DNA from: SZUA-36 sp963774415
GTDB taxonomy: Bacteria > Pseudomonadota > Gammaproteobacteria > Xanthomonadales > SZUA-36
Reading direction: 5' to 3'
DNA: 64,000 nucleotides
NCBI GenBank assembly: GCA_963774415.1
Contig: CAVZEU010000005.1
Coordinates: forward strand, 1 to 64,000
Under the pieces are notes generated by a model, which was not told the DNA's origin, ran no database searches, and saw only the letters and a program-made list of their open reading frames with translations. The position numbers and the translations under genes are program-made. Positions 16,327-25,134 of this stretch are shown here, in pieces (positions within the stretch are counted from its first letter, which is position 1; each line of letters begins with the position of its first letter).

Positions 16327-18765
16327 ATGAAACTCAGAATGACAAACCTCGTGCCCATGATCGCTATCACGGTGTCCGCGTCACTGGTGCTGCCGGTGTT
16401 CGCGGAAGAAAAAAGTGTTTTGGAAGAAGTCGTCGTAACTGCTCAGAAACGTGAAGAAAGCCTGGAGGACGTCGGCATCGCCATTACGGCGCTGTCGGGT
16501 GCGCAGATGCGTGCGTTTGGGGTCGAGAAGAGCTTCGATGTCGCCACCTTCACGCCCGGCGTGCACATCAGCGGCAACATCGCCGGCCAGAATACCCAAT
16601 TCACGATCCGCGGCGTGACGCAAAACGACTTCAACGACATCATCGAGTCCCCCAACGCGGTATACCTTGACGAAGGCTATATCGCCATCGCCCAGGCTCA
16701 GACCTTCGCGGTCTTCGATATCGACAGGGTCGAGGTTCTGAAGGGGCCGCAAGGTACCCTGTTCGGCCGTAACGCGACCGGCGGCCTGGTCCAGTACATC
16801 AGCAACAAGCCCAACTTCGACGAAGCGGACGGCTATGTCGACGTCACTTACGGCTACTTCGATTCCCCGGCGCACGCGCAACAGGGCAAACTGGAAGCGG
16901 CCGCCGGCGGGCCTTTCAGTGAAACCGTCGCCGGCCGCATCGCCGTCTATTACGACAAGCACGACGGTTATTTGAAGAACCTGTACCCGCTCGACGCGGT
17001 GGGCGCCGCCACCTTCGGTGCCGGCAGCGATAACTCTCCGGGTCCGGGCGCCGGCGCCGACATGGGCGATGACGATACGCGGGCGGTCCGCGGCCAGCTC
17101 TCGTTCCGGCCCGACGACAAGGACTTCGTCAACATTTCGGTCAACTACGCCAAGAGCATCCTGGCCACCGGCCCCTACCAGTCCAAGCCGACCATCGGTG
17201 TTTTCGACGCCAATGGAGAGTTGATCAACGTAATCGACGCCTCTCCAACCGAAACCCGCGCCAGCATCGCCGCGGACGGGTCGGATTTTGGTTCCGACCA
17301 GGGCAATACCGGCGTCTTCGGTTTTCCTTATGGCCGGCCGGTACCCGGCGGTGACTTTTTCGGTTATATCGACCCGGACGGCAAGGGCTGGAAAACTTCG
17401 GGGGACTTCGCCTTCAAGGACAATGACAGGACCAAGGACTGGGGTGTCAACCTTCGCTGGGAACACGAAATCAGCGATTCGACGAAATTCACGTCGATCA
17501 CCGACTACAAGGATTACTGGAAGCTGCTCTTTATCGATGTCGATTCCGCCCCGGTCAACCAACTGGCCAACTACGCCGGCGTCGACGCGACCAGCTTTAC
17601 CCAGGAGTTCCGCCTCAACGGCGAAAACGACACGGCCACCTGGGTGCTCGGCGTGTTCTTCCTCGATATCGATTCCGATTCCGACAACGGCCTGAAAGCG
17701 CCGGCCAACAGCCTGCCGGCACTGTTCGGCGGCCTGAACTTCCCCGATGGCGCGGATATCGGCGTGCAGGCGACCCTGAAGACCAAGTCCTATTCGCTGT
17801 TCGGCCAGGCCGAGTGGAACCTGACCGACACCACCACGTTGATCACCGGTCTGCGCTACATCATTGAAAAGAAGAACTTCCGCATGAACCAGGGCCTGTT
17901 CTTCAACACCAGCAATTACGAGGTCAACGTCGGCACCCCGTTCGCCCCGCTCAATGCTTTCACCGACAAGACCTCGGATCCGCTGTGGGCCGGCAAGCTG
18001 CAGCTGAACTGGAAGCCGGACGACTCCATGCTGGTGTACCTGGGCCTCAACCGCGGCGTCAAGGCGGCCAGCTACAATGCGCCGATCCCCGGCGGCCTCG
18101 GTTTCCCGAACTCCGCCCTGCCCTACAAGAAGGAAGTGTTGTACAGCCTCGAAGGCGGCATCAAGAAAACCACGGCCGACGGCAGGACGCGCTTCCACCT
18201 GGATGCGTTCTACTACGACTATCAGGATTACCAGACCTTTCTCTTCACCGGTGTGGCCGGCATCGTCATCAACAGCGACTCCGAGAACTACGGCATGGAA
18301 TTCCAGGTCCAGTCCAACGTCGCCGACGGCTGGGACGTGATGTTCGGTCTGTCCTGGTTCGACGCGACCGTCAAGGATGTGCCGCTCAGGATCAATTCAC
18401 CGCTGCCGACCAGGAACGTCAAGCCGAACTACGCACCCGAAAAGCAGGCGACCGGCATGATCCGCTACTCCTGGAGCGCGATGAACGGCACCATGGCGCT
18501 GTTGGCGGATGCGTCCTATTCGGACGAGTACTACTACAACCTGCGCAATTTCGACGCCGACAAGTTCGACAGCTACACCGAGGTGAACCTGCGCTGGACC
18601 TGGCTCAGCGAAGACGAGCATTGGGAACTGGCCCTGATGGTCAACAACCTCACCGACGAGTACATCGGCATCCAGGGCTTCGACCTGGCCACGCTCTGCG
18701 GTTGCAACGAAATTTCCTTCAAGCCGCCGCGGTGGTACGGCGTCAGCCTCCGGTACCAGTTCTGA
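16327..18765 (+). CDS. TonB-dependent outer-membrane receptor
   Basis: 812 residues. A signal peptide ends near VFA-EE (residue 26). The TonB box region and plug follow: EEVVVTAQKREESLEDVGIA, TPGVHISG, FTIRGVTQNDF, VYLDEGYI and the plug-closing VEVLKGPQGTLFGRNATGG near 138-156. The rest is a long beta-barrel ending in the terminal aromatic signature VSLRYQF. The subgroup resembles receptors abundant in marine gammaproteobacteria and sphingomonads that import plant, aromatic or steroid-like compounds as well as siderophores; the ligand cannot be inferred. A strong terminator follows directly, so it is a monocistronic unit. The nearby convergent MFS gene may complete uptake across the inner membrane. 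Confidence 0.93.
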   Translation: MKLRMTNLVPMIAITVSASLVLPVFAEEKSVLEEVVVTAQKREESLEDVGIAITALSGAQMRAFGVEKSFDVATFTPGVHISGNIAGQNTQFTIRGVTQNDFNDIIESPNAVYLDEGYIAIAQAQTFAVFDIDRVEVLKGPQGTLFGRNATGGLVQYISNKPNFDEADGYVDVTYGYFDSPAHAQQGKLEAAAGGPFSETVAGRIAVYYDKHDGYLKNLYPLDAVGAATFGAGSDNSPGPGAGADMGDDDTRAVRGQLSFRPDDKDFVNISVNYAKSILATGPYQSKPTIGVFDANGELINVIDASPTETRASIAADGSDFGSDQGNTGVFGFPYGRPVPGGDFFGYIDPDGKGWKTSGDFAFKDNDRTKDWGVNLRWEHEISDSTKFTSITDYKDYWKLLFIDVDSAPVNQLANYAGVDATSFTQEFRLNGENDTATWVLGVFFLDIDSDSDNGLKAPANSLPALFGGLNFPDGADIGVQATLKTKSYSLFGQAEWNLTDTTTLITGLRYIIEKKNFRMNQGLFFNTSNYEVNVGTPFAPLNAFTDKTSDPLWAGKLQLNWKPDDSMLVYLGLNRGVKAASYNAPIPGGLGFPNSALPYKKEVLYSLEGGIKKTTADGRTRFHLDAFYYDYQDYQTFLFTGVAGIVINSDSENYGMEFQVQSNVADGWDVMFGLSWFDATVKDVPLRINSPLPTRNVKPNYAPEKQATGMIRYSWSAMNGTMALLADASYSDEYYYNLRNFDADKFDSYTEVNLRWTWLSEDEHWELALMVNNLTDEYIGIQGFDLATLCGCNEISFKPPRWYGVSLRYQF

Positions 18766-18786
18766 GTAAGCCCTGCGTATCTGAAG

Positions 18787-18816
18787 AACCCGCCTGTACC
18801 GACAGGCGGGTTTTTT
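18787..18816 (+). terminator. rho-independent terminator of the TonB-receptor gene
   Basis: AACCCGCCTGT-accg-ACAGGCGGGTT followed by six T. The arms are perfect over 11 bp. The stop codon of the convergent MFS gene (18815-18817) lies in the T-run, so the structure may serve both genes. Confidence 0.9.
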
Positions 18817-20104
18817 ATGCGATGCCCGGACGGCGGTCCGGCGACGGGCGCAGGTCGGGGTAACGGCCCAACAGGACGATGAGGACCGTGCCGGCGAGCA
18901 CGACGCCGGCGATGGCCCACAACGCACCGATGTAGTTGCCGGCGCGGTCGTAATAAAAACCCATCAGCGGCGGGCCGAAGGCCGAGCCAATCTGGAAGGC
19001 GGCAAACATGATGCCGTAGATCAGTGCAAAGGCCTTGGGGCCGAAATAGCGGCTGACGATGTAGGCGATCTCCCCGATCTCGGAACCCGTTGCCAGTCCC
19101 ACCAGGACGGCCGCGAGGAAAACCTGCGGACCGCCGGTGCCGGTTGCCAGGATCATGATGCCCGCCACCAGCCCAAGCAAAAAGATGGCGGTCACGTAAG
19201 GCGCGAAAAAGCGGTCCATCAAAAAGCCCGCCATGACCCGGCCGAAAATCAGCCCGAGACCCAGCGAAGACATGCACAGCGCGGCGGTTTCCGCGTCGAC
19301 CCCGCGCCCGATCAGCATCGGCACCAGGTGGGCCAGGATGCTGGTAATTCCGACCCCCACCAGCAGGAACGACGTCAGTATCAGCCAAAAACTGCGGGTG
19401 CGGGCCGCCTCTTTGCCGGTCAGCCCGACATGTGATTCTGTCGGCGGCGCTCCGACCCCGTTGGTCGGCACCGCCGCGCCGCCCTGGCCCCCGTCGGGTT
19501 GGAGCCCCATCTCCGCCGGCGTCTCCCTGAGCAGGAACAGGGCCATCGGCAGCGCGATACACACGATCGCCGCGGCGAACGCCAGGTACGCCATGCGCCA
19601 GCCATGGTGTTCGATCATGTACTGGGCAAAGGCCGGTACCACCGCAGCGCCAACACCGAACCCGGCCAGCGTAATACCCAGGGCTATCCCCCGGCGGCGT
19701 GAAAACCAGGCGATGATAACGCGGGAATAGCTCTGCGGCAGCGTGCCGGCACCGAGGATCGGGATCAGCAGATACATCAGGTAAAAGTGCCAGATCTGGC
19801 CCCGGAGGAAAGCCATCGAGGCCACCGCGAGCGCCATCAGCACGAGCGAAGGCAGCAGGACGCGGCGGACACCCAGCCGGTCGACCAGGAAGCCCAGCAG
19901 CGGCGAGGCAAGCACGACGCCGATGTTGGTCATCGTGTAGGCGAAGGACAATTCACCGCGCTGCCAGCCGAACTCGGCCTCGAGCGGCTTGACGAAGGTG
20001 CCGAAGACAAAAATGGTGAACATGGCATAGCTGAGCGCCATGCCGGTAAAACCGACCGCGACGTTGTTCCAGCCGTAGAATATCCGCTGACGGGCAGCGC
20101 GCAT
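18815..20104 (-). CDS. MFS transporter (monocarboxylate/oxalate-formate-antiporter-like)
   Basis: A 429-residue permease with about 12 transmembrane helices. The loop 2-3 signature is GFLVDRLGVRRVLLPS and the symmetric loop 8-9 copy is GLIFGRVMAGFLMDRFF. A central cytoplasmic loop is Gly/Pro-rich. The family usually carries organic acids by proton symport. The gene is alone on its strand, convergent with the TonB-receptor gene and 58 bp downstream of the CoxL fusion gene, so it could be co-transcribed with the molybdenum hydroxylase operon and import its substrate; this is inferred. Confidence 0.88.
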   Translation of the reverse strand: MRAARQRIFYGWNNVAVGFTGMALSYAMFTIFVFGTFVKPLEAEFGWQRGELSFAYTMTNIGVVLASPLLGFLVDRLGVRRVLLPSLVLMALAVASMAFLRGQIWHFYLMYLLIPILGAGTLPQSYSRVIIAWFSRRRGIALGITLAGFGVGAAVVPAFAQYMIEHHGWRMAYLAFAAAIVCIALPMALFLLRETPAEMGLQPDGGQGGAAVPTNGVGAPPTESHVGLTGKEAARTRSFWLILTSFLLVGVGITSILAHLVPMLIGRGVDAETAALCMSSLGLGLIFGRVMAGFLMDRFFAPYVTAIFLLGLVAGIMILATGTGGPQVFLAAVLVGLATGSEIGEIAYIVSRYFGPKAFALIYGIMFAAFQIGSAFGPPLMGFYYDRAGNYIGALWAIAGVVLAGTVLIVLLGRYPDLRPSPDRRPGIA

Positions 20105-20162
20105 CAGCCGCGCTGCCCCTGCAGCCCGTCAGCGCCAGGGCACTGGTGTGCGCTCACCTGTG

Positions 20163-23100
20163 TCAGTGGCGGTTTTCCACGTGCACGAAATCTCCGCGGT
20201 TCGGTTTTTGCAGCAGGTCGAAGACGGCGTTGGCCGAACAATGCGAATTGCCGACGATGATATCCCGCTCGAACAGGGCGTCCTGCACCGCGGCCGAGAT
20301 CGCGTGCAGCGGCGCGCCCCCGCCTTCGCCCATGCCCTTCGCCCCGTTATAGCTAAACGGCGAGGGCGATTCCATGTGGTCGTATTTCAACGTCGGGATG
20401 CTGCTGATCGTGATCGGCGTGTAGTCCGTGAACGAACCCGCCAGAACATTGCCGTCCGCATCGTAGGGCATGTTTTCCAGCAGGGCCGCGCCCAGACCGA
20501 GCCCGGCGGCGCCGTGCACCTGGCCCGCCACGATCGTCGGGTTGATGACCTTGCCGCAGTCATCGACGATACCGTAGTCGAGAATCCGGACCTTGCCGGT
20601 CGCGGGATCGATTTCGACCACCGCCAGGTGGGTTTGCATCGCGTACGTCAGCGTCAGGTTACCGAACTTCTTCTCGCGGTCCACCGGGCCGAACGGCGGC
20701 CGGTAGGTGTAACGGCAGTTCAGGCTGAGGTGACGCAACTCCGTCGGCAAATTCGCGCTGTTGGCGTTGACCATGTTGGAGAGCACCCAGTAGTTGACAT
20801 TGCGCCCGGCGTCGCTCTTGACCCGCAGCTCCGGACCCATCTCACCGACACCGAATTCCAACTCGTCTTCAGCGGCGCCGAGCATGTGCGCCGCCAGCGT
20901 CTTCATCTCCGCCTTCAGCATCTCGACGGCGCCGTGGACGGCGGAAAGGCCGGTCACCGCGAACTGGCTGGCGTAGGTGCCGTTCTGTCCTGTATGGACA
21001 TTACGGCGGGTATCGAAACCGATGGCGACATTGACCATGTCGGGTGTCAGCCCCAGCTCCTCGGCCACCACTTGCGCGACCACGGTCTCGTGGCTCTGTC
21101 CCTGCGGGAACGAACCCACCGCGATGCTGACGGAACCGTCGATATCCAGCTTGGCGTTGGCGGGAACGGCGTTGCCCGAGAACGGCGAATCCGGCAGAAC
21201 CACGATCGACTGACCGAAGTTATTCGTGCCCGAGTCCAGCGTGGTGCCGATACCGATGCCGATCAGGCGCCCCTCTTTCTGCGCCTCGGCTTTCTTTTGC
21301 TGCCACTGGTCCCAGCCGACCAACGCCTTGACTTTCTCCAGCATCTTGACGAAATCGCCGGAATCGTAGACGCAGCCGTTCGGTGTCTCGTACGGGAACT
21401 CGGTGATGTAGTTGCGCAGCCGCATCTCGTCGGCCGGAATACCCAGTTCGCGCGCACAGATATCGACCACCCGCTCCATGAACCACATGTGCGGCAAACG
21501 CGAGTAGCCGCGGTTGGGCGCGGCCGGGCCCTTGTTGGTCACGATCTGCGAGAAATCGATTTTAACGTTGCGCAACTTGTAGGCGGCAGGGAGCACCTGG
21601 GCCCAGATGACGGCGCCGAGGGGTTCGTAGCGGGGATAGGCGCCGCAATCATCGACGTGGCGCGAGCGCAGCGCGGTGATCACGCCGTTCTCGTCCAGCG
21701 CCACCTCGGTGTCGAAATAGCTGCGCTCCGATCCCTGGGTGCCGGCCTGCATGTGCTCGCTGCGCATTTCCAGCCATTTCACCGGCTTGCCGTTGAGCTT
21801 GCGCGAAGCCAGGGCAGCCAGCGCCATGTAAGGATAATTGCCGATCTTGTTGCCGAAGGAGCCGCCGATATCCATCGTCTGCAGACGGATGCGGTCGGCG
21901 CTGATCCCGAGGGCCATGCTGATCATCGAGATCGGGATGGTCATGTGCGTGTTGGAGAAAAAGTCGATACCTCCGAGGTCGTCCTCCCAGGTCGCCACCA
22001 CGGCGTTCGCCTCCAGCGCGGTACTGCCGAAACGGTGGAATTTCAACTGGTCGATCTTCACCACGTGCGCCGCCTCGGCAAAGGCCGCATCAACGTCGCC
22101 GTACTCGTATACGCCATGCCAGTCGACGTTGGTGCCCATCTGCTCGTGCACCAGCGTCTCGCCCGACAGCGCCTGCTCACAGGTAACCACCGCGGGCAGG
22201 ACCTCGTACTCCACGTCCACAAGTTGCGCCGCATCCTGCGCCAGGCTGAGGGTCTCCGCGACCACGGCCACGACCGGGTCACCCTGGTAGCGGACGACGT
22301 CCACGGCCAGCGGATAGTCCTCGATGAGCGCACAGGGTTCCGCGCCGATTTGCAGGAAGGGCTGCACCTGCCCGGCCAATTCCTTGCCGGTCAGCGTGCA
22401 TACGACGCCCCGGGCCGCCTCTGCGGCACGGGTGTCGATATTGATGATCCTGGCGTGGGCGTAAGGTGAGCGCACCAAAGCCATGTGCAAGACGCCCGCG
22501 GGCTTGTAGTCGTCGACGAAACGGCCGCGGCCGCGGATTAGACGCCTGTCCTCCTTGCGCGTCATCGGCTTGTCGCCGCGTTCCACGGCAAGGAGCTGGT
22601 TGATCCGCTCGCGCGCCTGCTGTTGCTGCTCTCGCACTTCCTGCGGCTGTGGGGCGAAGGTGGTTTCGCGGCGGCCTTCCGGGCCCTCGGGCGCCGCGGC
22701 TGCGGGCGTATCACCGCGCAGCCACGCCAGCAGACGCGACCACCAGCCGGCGCGGGCAGGCTTGCGCTCCGCGGCGGCCGCGGGCACGGCTGCCCCCGGC
22801 GTCAGACCTTGCTGCACGCTCTCGATCAGGTGGTTGATCTCTTTCTCCGCGTAGCCCTTGAGGCCACTGCCGGCCAGCGACAGGATTTTGCCCGCCAACT
22901 CGGTATCTCCGGTCCAATTGATGCGCGTGCCGCCGCCCGGGACCTCCTCCAGCTCAAAGGTATAGCTGACCTTGAAGGCGCTCTGCATGACCCGGCCGTG
23001 GCCAACGTAGCTGGCGCGAACCGGGGGCTCCGCCTCTTCCAGCGTCAGGTCCGTGCTGGCTGTCCCGCGGATCTTGCCGATACCCACCTTGACGCGGACG

Positions 23101-23240
23101 TGCGCGGTCTTGTCGTCTTTCATTTCCATGCCGCGGAAGGTCGGCAGCAGTGGCGCGAACCGGCGCGGGTCGCTCAAAATTTCAAAGACTTCGCCTCGCG
23201 GCATCTTGACATCGAACGTGCCGTTGAATTTCATCTCCAT
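20163..23240 (-). CDS. CoxG-like domain fused to molybdenum-hydroxylase large subunit (CoxL/XdhB family)
   Basis: 1,025 residues. Residues 1-145 are an SRPBCC/CoxG domain (FNGTFDVKMPRGEVFEILSD, GRVMQSAFKVSYTFEL). A Pro/Ala/Gln-rich linker follows (146-220). From about 221 comes a complete large subunit: RGRGRFVDDY, ALVRSPYAHARI, QPFLQIGAE, GGSFGNKIGNYPYMALAAL, and the catalytic-Glu segment KGMGEGGGAPLHAI near 978-990. The AYxCSFR loop of true aerobic CO dehydrogenase is absent, so a xanthine-dehydrogenase-like hydroxylase for an organic, perhaps N-heterocyclic, substrate is more likely. Usually CoxG is a separate membrane-binding protein that helps assembly; here it is covalently attached. 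The CoxS gene ends 5 bp upstream in the same operon. Confidence 0.9.
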   Translation of the reverse strand: MEMKFNGTFDVKMPRGEVFEILSDPRRFAPLLPTFRGMEMKDDKTAHVRVKVGIGKIRGTASTDLTLEEAEPPVRASYVGHGRVMQSAFKVSYTFELEEVPGGGTRINWTGDTELAGKILSLAGSGLKGYAEKEINHLIESVQQGLTPGAAVPAAAAERKPARAGWWSRLLAWLRGDTPAAAAPEGPEGRRETTFAPQPQEVREQQQQARERINQLLAVERGDKPMTRKEDRRLIRGRGRFVDDYKPAGVLHMALVRSPYAHARIINIDTRAAEAARGVVCTLTGKELAGQVQPFLQIGAEPCALIEDYPLAVDVVRYQGDPVVAVVAETLSLAQDAAQLVDVEYEVLPAVVTCEQALSGETLVHEQMGTNVDWHGVYEYGDVDAAFAEAAHVVKIDQLKFHRFGSTALEANAVVATWEDDLGGIDFFSNTHMTIPISMISMALGISADRIRLQTMDIGGSFGNKIGNYPYMALAALASRKLNGKPVKWLEMRSEHMQAGTQGSERSYFDTEVALDENGVITALRSRHVDDCGAYPRYEPLGAVIWAQVLPAAYKLRNVKIDFSQIVTNKGPAAPNRGYSRLPHMWFMERVVDICARELGIPADEMRLRNYITEFPYETPNGCVYDSGDFVKMLEKVKALVGWDQWQQKKAEAQKEGRLIGIGIGTTLDSGTNNFGQSIVVLPDSPFSGNAVPANAKLDIDGSVSIAVGSFPQGQSHETVVAQVVAEELGLTPDMVNVAIGFDTRRNVHTGQNGTYASQFAVTGLSAVHGAVEMLKAEMKTLAAHMLGAAEDELEFGVGEMGPELRVKSDAGRNVNYWVLSNMVNANSANLPTELRHLSLNCRYTYRPPFGPVDREKKFGNLTLTYAMQTHLAVVEIDPATGKVRILDYGIVDDCGKVINPTIVAGQVHGAAGLGLGAALLENMPYDADGNVLAGSFTDYTPITISSIPTLKYDHMESPSPFSYNGAKGMGEGGGAPLHAISAAVQDALFERDIIVGNSHCSANAVFDLLQKPNRGDFVHVENRH

Positions 23241-23244
23241 GAGC

Positions 23245-23733
23245 TTAGGCCTCCCGCAGGTCTTGCGCGGCGGTCTTCACCGCCTTGATGATGTTTTGGT
23301 AGCCGGTGCAGCGGCACAGGTTACCGCTCAGCCCCTTGCGGATGTCTTTCTCGGAAGGGTCAGGCTGTTCCGCCAGCAGGGCCAGCGTGGCCATCAGCAT
23401 GCCGGGCGTGCAGTAGCCGCATTGCAGGCCGTGCTCGGTGGAAAAAGCCTGTTGCACCGGGTGCAGTTGGCCGTCCTTCTCCAGCCCTTCGACGGTAATG
23501 ACCTCGCCGCCGTCGGCTTGCACCGCCAGCAAGGTACAGGATTTGACGGCGGCGCCGTCCAGAATGATCGTGCAGGCCCCGCAATAACTGGTATCGCAGC
23601 CGATATGGGTTCCGGTCAAGCCGATTTCTTCACGAATGAACTCCACCAGCAACATGCGCGGCTCCACGGTGCGCTTGTAGCAGGTGCCATTGATGGTGAT
23701 TTCCACCGCGACCTTCTGTGTTGCATCAGACAT
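23245..23733 (-). CDS. molybdenum-hydroxylase small subunit, 2 x [2Fe-2S] (CoxS type)
   Basis: 162 residues. The N-terminal plant-type ferredoxin domain has IGCDTSYCGACTIIL near 44-58. The C-terminal helical [2Fe-2S] domain has CGYCTPG near 103 and CRCTGY near 138. All eight cluster cysteines expected for the family are present. It passes electrons from the Mo centre of the adjacent large subunit to the FAD subunit. It overlaps the FAD-subunit gene by 8 bp and precedes the CoxG-CoxL gene by 4 bp, so the three are translated as a unit in the order M-S-L. Confidence 0.95.
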   Translation of the reverse strand: MSDATQKVAVEITINGTCYKRTVEPRMLLVEFIREEIGLTGTHIGCDTSYCGACTIILDGAAVKSCTLLAVQADGGEVITVEGLEKDGQLHPVQQAFSTEHGLQCGYCTPGMLMATLALLAEQPDPSEKDIRKGLSGNLCRCTGYQNIIKAVKTAAQDLREA

Positions 23734-24628
23734 ATTCGTGCCTCCCTACGATCCGGCTGCCGCCCGCCCGTTCCATTGCCCGGTGCGCGGCCTTGACAAA
23801 CAGTGAACGCAAAATGGCGCGTTTGAACGCCGCCGTTCCGCGCGAGTCGGTCGGCGGGTCAGCAACCTCCACGATGGCCTCGGCTGCCTGCTGCAGCAAC
23901 TCCGGGGTCAGCGTCTTGCCCCGCAGCAGGTCTTCCGCCTCCTCTGATGTGACCGGCCGCGGCCCCGAAGCGCCCAAAGCCAGGCGCACCTGCTGACAGA
24001 CGTTGCCATCGGCCAGCGTGAGTTGTACGCCCGCAGACGCCGTCGGGTAAGCGGGCGCCGATTTTTTGTAGCCGATGTAGGCCCCGCCGCTGTTCGCGGG
24101 CGGCGCCTTGAAGCGAATCTCCGTCACCAGTTCGGATTGGCCCAGAACCGTGGCGTAAGAGTCACGGATGAAATCACGAATCGGCACGTTGCGGCTGCCG
24201 TCCCGCCCGCGGCAAACCACCTCGGCATCCAGCGTGTACAGTAACGTCGGCCAGTCGGCGCTCGGGTCGGCCGAAGATACCGAACCGCCGATCGTGCCGC
24301 GCGCGCGGACCTGGGTGTCGGCGATACCATTGGCGCAATCGCCAAGAATGGGCACATCGTCCACCAGTTGTGACCGGCCGATATTTGCGTGTGTGGCAAG
24401 GGCCCCGATGCGAATCGCACCATCCTCGTTGCGCATGAAATGCAGCCCGGGCAGGCGGGCGATATCGACCAGATCCGATGGTTCATCCATCCGCAATTTG
24501 AGAATCGGTATCAACGACTGCCCGCCAGCAAGCGGCTTGGCTGTCTCACCCAACTCGGCGAGGAGGCCCACCGCTTCGTCCAGGGACCCGGGACGGTGAT
24601 AATTAAAAGGCGCAGGATACATGGTCAA
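23726..24628 (-). CDS. molybdenum-hydroxylase FAD subunit (CoxM type)
   Basis: A 300-residue FAD-binding subunit of normal length. The N-terminal FAD motif is LAGGQSLIPILKLR near 34-47 and the second is TIGGSVSSADPSADWP near 110-125, matching the AGGxS and TIGGN-like loops of the family. The C-terminal CoxM domain carries RLALGASGPRPVTSEEAE. It should accept electrons from the [2Fe-2S] subunit and hand them to an acceptor. First gene of the three-subunit operon; its upstream region holds two tandem hairpins and the divergent AraC-type regulator gene. Confidence 0.93.
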   Translation of the reverse strand: MTMYPAPFNYHRPGSLDEAVGLLAELGETAKPLAGGQSLIPILKLRMDEPSDLVDIARLPGLHFMRNEDGAIRIGALATHANIGRSQLVDDVPILGDCANGIADTQVRARGTIGGSVSSADPSADWPTLLYTLDAEVVCRGRDGSRNVPIRDFIRDSYATVLGQSELVTEIRFKAPPANSGGAYIGYKKSAPAYPTASAGVQLTLADGNVCQQVRLALGASGPRPVTSEEAEDLLRGKTLTPELLQQAAEAIVEVADPPTDSRGTAAFKRAILRSLFVKAAHRAMERAGGSRIVGRHEYV

Positions 24629-24659
24629 TCCTCATTCTGGAGTCGAGAAAAACGCCAGC

Positions 24660-24715
24660 GTGCCGGCTGAACCGGCACCCTGGCCTGAGCGAAGCTGCCA
24701 GCCTCGATGGCTGGC
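24660..24715. promoter_or_regulatory. two tandem stem-loops upstream of the CoxM gene
   Basis: GTGCCGG-ctgaa-CCGGCAC (24660-24678) and GCCAGCC-tcgat-GGCTGGC (24697-24715), both perfect 7-bp stems with 5-base loops. They sit 32-87 bp before the CoxM start and would lie in its leader RNA or promoter. The remaining 24716-25134 intergenic stretch is less GC-rich, with a TTATAGT box near 25026 that could serve the AraC-type gene; I see no other gene there. Confidence 0.5.
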
Positions 24716-25134
24716 GCTTATCATAACAAAACTCAGCCGTGCAAGCCTCGCTGAAAACGTGGCAAAAACCGTTCGCACGTCCTTGGATTCGTCGTGGTCA
24801 AAAATGTTCGGAACCGGGGGGTCGATCGTCATGCGTTGCTGTGCTCGGGCAATATTTGCGATGCGGAAGCCGGACATGATGGACGCTAGGTTCAGGTTCA
24901 CGAATGGATCAAAGCTTTTCTAAGCTACTGCTGAAACCATTCAGCGTCTTGTCAGTCAGAGTAGATGATTTTGTACAGGAGCGCACATTACCCCGAGGGC
25001 CCGCGAAAACGGCCAAAGCGGATGTGTTATAGTGGATTCAACATAGTTGCGCACCAGGGCGGCCGCCGAAACGCCCGTTTATGGCTGTTTTCGGCCTGTC
25101 CCTCAGCGCATGCAAACGCAGGCTAACTTGGTAT

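Noticed and set aside
16381..18198. 605-codon open frame on the minus strand
   Set aside because: Antisense to the TonB receptor, which has a signal peptide, plug motifs and terminator.
20148..22469. 773-codon open frame on the plus strand
   Set aside because: Antisense to the CoxG-CoxL gene; no motifs, high His/Arg content typical of shadows.
20163..24628. Aerobic carbon monoxide dehydrogenase (coxMSL)
   Set aside because: The AYxCSFR active-site motif of form I CoxL is missing; the same holds for the second set at 48371-52678.
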